From NCBI GenBank assembly GCA_030271565.1, contig JARXKR010000008.1, positions 1 to 10,306 of the forward strand: a stretch of 10,306 nt of DNA. The letters run 5' to 3'. The position numbers and the translations under genes are program-made. Positions 6,214 through 10,306 of the stretch are shown here, piece by piece (the first letter of the stretch is position 1; each line of letters begins with the position of its first letter). A model generated the notes under the pieces. That model ran no database searches. It was not told the origin of the DNA and saw only the letters and a program-made list of their open reading frames with translations. This DNA comes from Pseudomonadota bacterium. Its GTDB lineage: Bacteria; Pseudomonadota; Alphaproteobacteria; Sphingomonadales; Sphingomonadaceae.

Positions 6214-6830
6214 TTGGGGCCGAAGACCTGTGGGCCCTGGCCGGGTTTTTTCCTGGGCTTGGCGCTGGCCTTGATCTCGGCCAGCAGCGCTTCGCTCTTG
6301 ACATCGAGCTTGGCATAATCGCGCGCGCTGCGGCCCGAATTGTCGGTCCGGTCGGGGTCGGCCCCGGCCAGCAGCAGCAACCGCATCAGCGCGATATTGC
6401 GGTTGTGGACCGCAGTGATCAGCGGGGTTTCGCCAGTTGAATTGCTTTCATCGACCCGCGCGCCAGCCGAAATGAAGTAGGGCACTGCTTCGATAAAGCC
6501 CAGGTTGCTGGCGATCACCAGCGGGGTCTCGCCCTTGCTGTTGCGCATGTTGACGTTGGCCCCGCGCCCGAGCAAAAAGGTCACGTAAACCAGGTTTTTC
6601 TGCCGTGTCGCGATGTGCAGCCCGGTATCGAGACTGGTCTGGTCACGGGTGTTGATCAGGCTCGGGCCGCCCTTTTCGAGCAGTTCGGTCACGTCCTTGT
6701 CGTTACGCTTGCGCACCGCTTCGAGGAATTTGTAGCCATCGGAAAACTGCGCCAGCGCAGGTCCGGGCAGCACCACCGCGGCGGTTAGCATTGCGGCCAG
6801 CGCCAGGATCAGCTTACGGTAAATCGGCAC
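6210..6830 (-). CDS. Exported ankyrin-repeat protein
   Basis: Ankyrin repeats are protein-binding scaffolds; the partner here is unknown. From the GTG at 6830 the product is 206 residues. A signal peptide covers 1-27 (basic YRK, a hydrophobic core, then PALA before Gln28), so it should act in the periplasm. About four ankyrin repeats follow, at roughly 30-63, 64-96, 97-130 and 130-163, visible as TGLHIATRQ, GETPLVIASNLG and GETPLITAVHN with GAN/GAR/GAD turns. A basic, Pro-rich tail (KPRKKPGQGP) precedes the stop. The GTG is chosen because AGGAGG lies ten bases upstream and the signal peptide begins there. A longer reading to 6986 would add 52 unrelated residues and overlap the divergent SCO gene. 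Its TGA overlaps the start of the COQ9-family gene. Confidence 0.85.
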   Translation of the reverse strand: MPIYRKLILALAAMLTAAVVLPGPALAQFSDGYKFLEAVRKRNDKDVTELLEKGGPSLINTRDQTSLDTGLHIATRQKNLVYVTFLLGRGANVNMRNSKGETPLVIASNLGFIEAVPYFISAGARVDESNSTGETPLITAVHNRNIALMRLLLLAGADPDRTDNSGRSARDYAKLDVKSEALLAEIKASAKPRKKPGQGPQVFGPK

Positions 6831-6916
6831 GGGTCGAATTCCTCCTGTTGCATCTCGTCGCGGCAGAATCGCTGCTGCGCCCGAAACGCTCCTTGCGCCT
6901 TGCGGTTTAGCAGAGC

Positions 6917-7543
6917 ATGAACCGCCGCGCCATGCTTCTGCCATTTCGCACGATTTCTTTGGGCGCCGCGCTGGCACTGGGCGCATGCCATCAAGTCGCC
7001 GCCGACCGCAAGCCCGAGCCGGCCCCGATCGCCGGGGTTTCGCTCACCGGTGCGACCATCGGCGGACCGTTCGTGCTGACCGACAAGTCCGGCGCGCGGG
7101 TCAGTTCGGACCAGTTCAAGGGCAAGTACCGGATCGTCTATTTCGGCTACACCTTCTGCCCCGATGCCTGCCCGACCGATATGGGGGTGATCATGCAGGG
7201 ACTGATCCGCTTCGCCAGGCAGAGCCCCGCGCTCGCCGCCGAGGTGCAGCCGTTCTTCATCACCATCGATCCGGCGCGCGACATCCCGGCCAAGGTCGGT
7301 CAGTTCGCCGCCGCGTTCTCACCCAAGCTGATCGGGCTGACCGGCTCGCAGCAGGAGATCGATGCGCTCGCGGCCAAGTTCGCGGTGGTCAAGAGCAAGG
7401 GCCGCGAGACCCCGGGCGGCTACCTGATGGAGCACACCCGCCACGCCTACCTGCTCGGACGGAATGGCGAGCCGATCGAGATCCTCCCGGTGTTCGACGG
7501 GCCCGACGCGGTTGCCGCCGACCTCGCCAAGTCGGTGCATTAG
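6917..7543 (+). CDS. SCO family lipoprotein (SCO1/SenC, copper/thiol protein)
   Basis: SCO proteins deliver copper to, or reduce thiols of, the CuA site of cytochrome c oxidase on the outer face of the inner membrane. The 208-residue product has a lipobox LGAC with Cys24 as the likely lipid anchor. A thioredoxin-like domain follows, with the copper-binding CPDAC (Cys81, Cys85) inside YFGYTFCPDACPTDMG, then TIDPARD (116-122) and MEHTRHAYLL. In that last segment His173 corresponds to the third copper ligand, and GEPIEILP follows. All three ligands are present. The ATG at 6917 has only a weak ribosome site. The gene diverges from the ankyrin gene across 86 bases in which I see no clear promoter. 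The next gene begins 11 bases after its stop. Confidence 0.93.
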   Translation: MNRRAMLLPFRTISLGAALALGACHQVAADRKPEPAPIAGVSLTGATIGGPFVLTDKSGARVSSDQFKGKYRIVYFGYTFCPDACPTDMGVIMQGLIRFARQSPALAAEVQPFFITIDPARDIPAKVGQFAAAFSPKLIGLTGSQQEIDALAAKFAVVKSKGRETPGGYLMEHTRHAYLLGRNGEPIEILPVFDGPDAVAADLAKSVH

Positions 7544-7554
7544 GCACCCGCCCA

Positions 7555-8013
7555 ATGGACGACATGCGTGACAAATTCTGGACCCTGCCGATCGAGCGCC
7601 TGACCCGGCCCGAATGGGAGGCGCTGTGCGACGGCTGCGGCCAGTGCTGCCTGCACAAGGCCGAGGACGAGGACACTGGGATCATCTATCCGACCAACGT
7701 CGCCTGCCGCCTGCTCGATATCCCCTCGGCGCGGTGCATCGACTACAAGCACCGCAAAGCCAAGGTGCCCGATTGCCTCAAGCTCAATCCGGCGCTGGCC
7801 ATGTCGATCAGCTGGCTGCCCGAAACTTGCGCCTATGTCCTGCGCGCCGACGGCGCCGATCTGCCCGAGTGGCACTACCTGATCTGCGGCGACCCCGAAG
7901 CGGTTCATGCTGCCGGGATATCGGTGCGGGGGAAAGCCATCAGCGAAGACCTTGCCGGACCGCTCGAACAGCATGTAATCCTGCCGCCGGGGATGGAACT
8001 GGCCGATGATTGA
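7555..8013 (+). CDS. YcgN family cysteine-cluster protein (UPF0260)
   Basis: This family has no established function; its Cys clusters suggest binding of zinc or an Fe-S centre, which is unproven. The 152-residue protein begins MDDMRDKFWTLPIERLTRPE, and WEALCDGCGQCCLHK follows, the family hallmark. Cysteines lie at 25, 28, 31, 32, 51, 61, 74, 92 and 111. Further family blocks are YPTNVACRLLD, DCLKLNPA, SWLPETCAY and LPEWHYLICGD. There is no signal peptide. The ATG at 7555 is used, but the ATG at 7564 (Met4) is equally possible because neither has a strong ribosome site. It sits 11 bases after the SCO gene, and its last eight bases overlap the next gene, so the three are probably one operon. 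Confidence 0.92.
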   Translation: MDDMRDKFWTLPIERLTRPEWEALCDGCGQCCLHKAEDEDTGIIYPTNVACRLLDIPSARCIDYKHRKAKVPDCLKLNPALAMSISWLPETCAYVLRADGADLPEWHYLICGDPEAVHAAGISVRGKAISEDLAGPLEQHVILPPGMELADD

Positions 8014-8731
8014 CTGGCTGCGCAAACGCGAACTCTCTGAGCCACAGGTCGAAGTGGCCGGACGGATGCTGCCGGTGGTGCTGCGCCGCAACGCGCAGGC
8101 GCGGCGCATGACGATGCGGCTTGCCCCCGATGGCAGCGCGGTGCGGATTACGCTGCCGCAATGGGGCCGCACTGCCGAGGCGCTCGAATTCGCGAAAAAG
8201 CGCGCCGGGTGGATCGCCGGGCAGCTCGCCGCGGTGCCTGCGCCGGTCGAAACGGGCCATGGCGGCGAACTGCACTATTGCGGCGAAGCGCTGGCGATCC
8301 GCCACGATCCGACCGCGCGGCGCCGGGTCTGCCTCGACGAGGGCGAACTGGTGCTCGGCGGCCCGCTCGAATCGGTGCCCGCGCGGCTCAAACGCTGGCT
8401 CGAAGGCGAAGCGCGGCGGCTGATGACAGACGACCTCGCGCATTATTGCGCCCGCGCCGACAGACCGCTCGGCCGCCTGATGCTGAGCAGTGCCCAGCGC
8501 CGCTGGGGCAGCTGCGCGCGCGGCGGGACGATCCGGATCAACTGGCGGCTGGTCATGGCCCCCGCCGAAGTGCGCCGCTCGGTGGTCGCGCACGAGGTCG
8601 CGCATCTGGTCCACTTCGATCACAGCCCGGCGTTTCATGCGCTGCTGGGTGACCTGTTCGAGGGCGATCTGCGCGGTGCCAACCGCTGGCTCAAGCGCTC
8701 GGGCCGAGGTCTGTACCTGCCCTTCGGCTAA
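8006..8731 (+). CDS. YgjP-like (DUF45, M48-related) zinc metallopeptidase
   Basis: The 241-residue protein belongs to the YgjP/SprT-like family annotated as M48 family metallopeptidase; substrates are not known. The N-terminal half contains VVLRRNAQARRMTMRL (24-39), typical of the family, followed by LEFAKKRAGWIAGQL. The C-terminal half has RRWGSCARGGTIRINWRLV (165-183) and the zinc motif HEVAH (196-200), with His206 in FDHSPAFH as the probable third ligand. The catalytic Glu197 is present. No signal peptide or membrane helix is seen, so it should be cytoplasmic, unlike HtpX-type M48 proteases. The ATG at 8006 overlaps the end of the YcgN-family gene by eight bases, pointing to coupled translation. 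Confidence 0.92.
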   Translation: MIDWLRKRELSEPQVEVAGRMLPVVLRRNAQARRMTMRLAPDGSAVRITLPQWGRTAEALEFAKKRAGWIAGQLAAVPAPVETGHGGELHYCGEALAIRHDPTARRRVCLDEGELVLGGPLESVPARLKRWLEGEARRLMTDDLAHYCARADRPLGRLMLSSAQRRWGSCARGGTIRINWRLVMAPAEVRRSVVAHEVAHLVHFDHSPAFHALLGDLFEGDLRGANRWLKRSGRGLYLPFG

Positions 8732-8735
8732 ATAC

Positions 8736-8751
8736 GTAACCTGAATTTAAC
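8736..8751 (+). promoter_or_regulatory. CtrA-like binding site before the DUF4402 gene
   Basis: GTAA (8736-8739), seven bases, then TTAAC (8747-8751) matches the CtrA consensus TTAA-N7-TTAAC at all but the first base. It lies 23 bases before the ATG at 8775, in an AT-rich stretch that stands out against the GC-rich surroundings. CtrA is the cell-cycle and motility regulator of alphaproteobacteria. With so short a motif a chance match is possible, and I could not assign -35/-10 boxes. Confidence 0.4.
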
Positions 8752-8774
8752 CATAAACCCTGCAAGGTGGCAGG

Positions 8775-9278
8775 ATGGTCCGGACCCTTGCCTTGGCCGC
8801 AGCGATGCTGCTGTGCGCGCCAGCTCAGGCGCAGGAGAGCTGCCGGCTGTGCTACGGCGACGGCAGTGCCGCCCAAGGTGAGCGGCCACTGACGATCGAG
8901 ATCTGGACCGACCTGAATTTCAGCAAACTCGCGGTAACCGGCCGCAGCGGCGGCACCGCCGAATTGTCTGCAACCGGCGGCGAGAAACGCACCACGGGGG
9001 AACTGGTCGACCTTGGCGGCATCGCGGTCACCGGGCACGGCAAGATCACCGGGGTGCCGCTGCGCCCGGTCCGCATCGATCTGCCCGACTCGGTCGAGAT
9101 GACCACCGCTGACGGCGGCTCGGCCAAGCTTGCCCTGTTCACCACCGACCTGCCCCCGCACCCGGTGCTCAATGCCAATGGCGAGCTTGAATTCAGCTTC
9201 GGCGCGCGGCTGGTGCTGAGCGGCGGGCGCGGCGGCAACTACCGCGGGCGCATCCCGATTTCGGTCGATTACAACTGA
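8775..9278 (+). CDS. Secreted DUF4402-domain protein
   Basis: DUF4402 proteins are small exported beta-rich proteins of unknown function, common in sphingomonads. This one has 167 residues. A signal peptide (1-19, ending AQA before Gln20) is followed by a CRLC motif (Cys23, Cys26), then beta-strand-rich sequence with LTIEIWTDLNFSKLAV (39-54). The C-terminal pattern FGARLVLSGGRGGNYRGRI, then PISVDYN, is the part I recognise as DUF4402 (G-x-Y-x-G then a V-x-Y-N end). AAGG at 8764-8767 gives a good ribosome site for the ATG at 8775. It follows the peptidase gene after 43 bases, which contain a CtrA-like site, so it may have its own promoter. The domain call is by pattern memory and is fairly, not fully, sure. 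Confidence 0.75.
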   Translation: MVRTLALAAAMLLCAPAQAQESCRLCYGDGSAAQGERPLTIEIWTDLNFSKLAVTGRSGGTAELSATGGEKRTTGELVDLGGIAVTGHGKITGVPLRPVRIDLPDSVEMTTADGGSAKLALFTTDLPPHPVLNANGELEFSFGARLVLSGGRGGNYRGRIPISVDYN

Positions 9279-9317
9279 CCACTGGCGCAGCGCGCCGCGC
9301 TCGCCTATCTTGGCTGC

Positions 9318-9782
9318 ATGTCATTCTTGCGCAACGTCAATCCCACCGGGGCCGTCACCGAATTCGCGAGCGTGTTCCGCGATGCCGGACCCGCGCGCTG
9401 GGGCTATGCCGCTCTCGCGGCGCTGTGCACGGTCGGCATCTTCGGCACACTGACACTCACCCAGAACTGGATCGGCGAGCGCCGCCTGCCCGAGATTACC
9501 TATATCAATTCATGGCCGGCCGATCGCACCGAGGCAGAGACCAAGGCGTTCATCGCTGCAAACCAGAAAAAGAAGGAAGCGCGCGAGAAAGCCCAGGCCG
9601 ATGCCGATGCCGAAGCGCAGCGGCTGTGGATGGTGGTCGGCCGCGCCTCGGGCATGGACGTCGACGCGATCAAGAAAAAGGCCGACGCCGAAAAAGCGGC
9701 AGCAAAGGCCAAGCAGGATGCTGCCGACCGGGCTGCTGCCAGCCTTGCGGCCGCAAAGGCGCAGGCGCCGGTTGCTCACTGA
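9318..9782 (+). CDS. Hypothetical membrane-anchored coiled-coil protein upstream of ribD
   Basis: I do not recognise a characterised family. The 154-residue product has a soluble N-terminus (1-27) and one membrane helix (about 28-48, WGYAALAALCTVGIFGTLTLT less its final residue). A conserved-looking segment follows, containing NWIGERRLPEITYINSWPAD (50-69). From about residue 71 a highly charged Ala/Lys/Glu/Asp-rich stretch should form a coiled coil, interrupted near RLWMVVGRASGMDV (102-115). It ends in Ala-rich sequence and PVAH. With a basic residue before the helix, the coiled coil could face the periplasm, but the topology is uncertain. The ATG at 9318 lies 39 bases after the DUF4402 gene. 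Its stop overlaps the inferred ribD start by 11 bases, so it is likely co-transcribed with ribD. Confidence 0.7.
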   Translation: MSFLRNVNPTGAVTEFASVFRDAGPARWGYAALAALCTVGIFGTLTLTQNWIGERRLPEITYINSWPADRTEAETKAFIAANQKKKEAREKAQADADAEAQRLWMVVGRASGMDVDAIKKKADAEKAAAKAKQDAADRAAASLAAAKAQAPVAH

Positions 9783-10306
9783 GCAAGATCGCCGCTGGCT
9801 CGCCGCCGCAGCGCGGTTTGCCCGGCGCGGGATCCCGTTCTCGCGCCCCAACCCCGCCGTCGCCGCACTGGTTGTAAAGCACGACCGCCTGATCGCGCGC
9901 GGCTGGACCCAGCCGAGTGGGCGCCCCCACGCCGAAGCCGAAACACTGGCCGCAGCGGGCTCCGCAGCGGCCGGAGCAACGATCTACGTCACGCTCGAAC
10001 CCTGCGCCCACGCCAGCCCGCGCGGCCCGGCCTGCGCCGACCTGCTCGCAGCGAGCGGCGCGGCGCGGGTGGTGATCGGCTGTCTTGATCCCGATCCGCG
10101 CACCACCGGCAAGGGCATCGGGCGGCTCCGTGCGGCCGGGATCGAAGTCGAACTCGCGAATTGCACCGCCTGTGAGGCCAGCCTCGCCGGATATCTCACC
10201 CGCACCGCGCTGCGCCGCCCGCACATCACGCTAAAGCTTGCGCTGTCTGCCGACGCCCGGCTCGCCCCGCCGCCGGGCCAGGGCCAATGGCTGACCGGGC
10301 CAATCG
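9772..10306 (+). CDS. ribD: RibD, riboflavin biosynthesis deaminase/reductase (N-terminal part; cut by window edge)
   Basis: RibD deaminates the pyrimidine intermediate made from GTP (N-terminal domain) and then reduces its ribosyl group (C-terminal domain). The open frame runs to the window end. About 178 residues are present: the whole deaminase and the start of the reductase. The deaminase shows RPNPAVAALVV, the zinc motif HAE (53-55) and TLEPCAH (Cys78) with the third ligand Cys88 in GPACADLL, then DPDPRTTGKGIGRLRAAGIEV. The reductase opens at RPHITLKLALSADARLA. The two zinc cysteines are nine residues apart rather than the usual eight. TTG at 9772 is chosen because LTEQDRRWLAAAARFA then aligns with the usual RibD start. 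An ATG at 9718 is in frame but would add an atypical Arg-rich 18 residues. Confidence 0.93.
   Translation, partial: MLTEQDRRWLAAAARFARRGIPFSRPNPAVAALVVKHDRLIARGWTQPSGRPHAEAETLAAAGSAAAGATIYVTLEPCAHASPRGPACADLLAASGAARVVIGCLDPDPRTTGKGIGRLRAAGIEVELANCTACEASLAGYLTRTALRRPHITLKLALSADARLAPPPGQGQWLTGPI

Noticed and set aside
6831..6986. Longer N-terminus for the ankyrin protein, starting at 6986
   Set aside because: It would bury the signal peptide behind 52 unrelated residues and overlap the divergent SCO gene; AGGAGG placed before the GTG at 6830 decides the start.
7940..8638. A 232-codon minus-strand open frame opposite the YgjP-like peptidase
   Set aside because: Its product has no family features, while the plus frame has a complete HEVAH zinc motif and an overlap with its operon neighbour.

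Overview
This is a GC-rich window of ordinary chromosome from an alphaproteobacterium, most likely a sphingomonad (Sphingomonadales, Erythrobacteraceae/Novosphingobium-like). The assignment rests on gene content: a COQ9-family protein, a CBP3-type ubiquinol-cytochrome c chaperone, a DUF177 gene coupled to that chaperone, a DUF4402 protein beginning with a CxxC, and the sphingomonad style of RibD and BamE. A conspicuous intergenic inverted repeat of a kind I associate with sphingomonad genomes agrees with it. The window is packed: 15 protein genes (two cut by the window edges), no gene-free stretch above 300 bases, no RNA genes, and no insertion sequence, prophage or CRISPR.

Layout. Positions 1-1353 hold a minus-strand group in transcription order bamE, hslV, hslU (hslU runs off the left edge): an outer-membrane assembly lipoprotein followed by the HslVU protease. 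From 1505 to 2514, on the plus strand, lie the bc1-complex chaperone and a DUF177/YceD gene, joined by a GTGA stop/start overlap. They converge on ssb (2673-3185, minus), and a roughly 120-bp imperfect inverted repeat fills the gap. Then come feoB and feoA (3348-5433, minus, transcribed feoA then feoB), encoding ferrous iron uptake. feoA is preceded by a 43-bp near-perfect palindrome whose centre resembles a Fur box. Upstream of it, still on the minus strand, an exported ankyrin-repeat protein gene is translationally coupled to a COQ9-family gene (5560-6830).

From 6917 to the right edge everything is on the plus strand. A SCO-family copper/thiol lipoprotein, a YcgN-type Cys-cluster protein and a YgjP-like zinc metallopeptidase form one tight run. 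Next is a DUF4402 secreted protein with a CtrA-like site in front of it, then an unknown membrane-anchored coiled-coil protein whose end overlaps ribD. ribD is cut by the right edge and apparently starts at TTG.

Themes: respiratory-chain biogenesis recurs (bc1 chaperone, COQ9, SCO), alongside iron supply (FeoAB) and protein quality control (HslVU, YgjP-like peptidase, BamE). I found no convincing undescribed system. The items most worth a second look are the feoA palindrome, the two strong intergenic inverted repeats, the CtrA-like and RpoH-like promoter candidates, and the two poorly characterised proteins (the exported ankyrin protein paired with COQ9 and the coiled-coil protein next to ribD).
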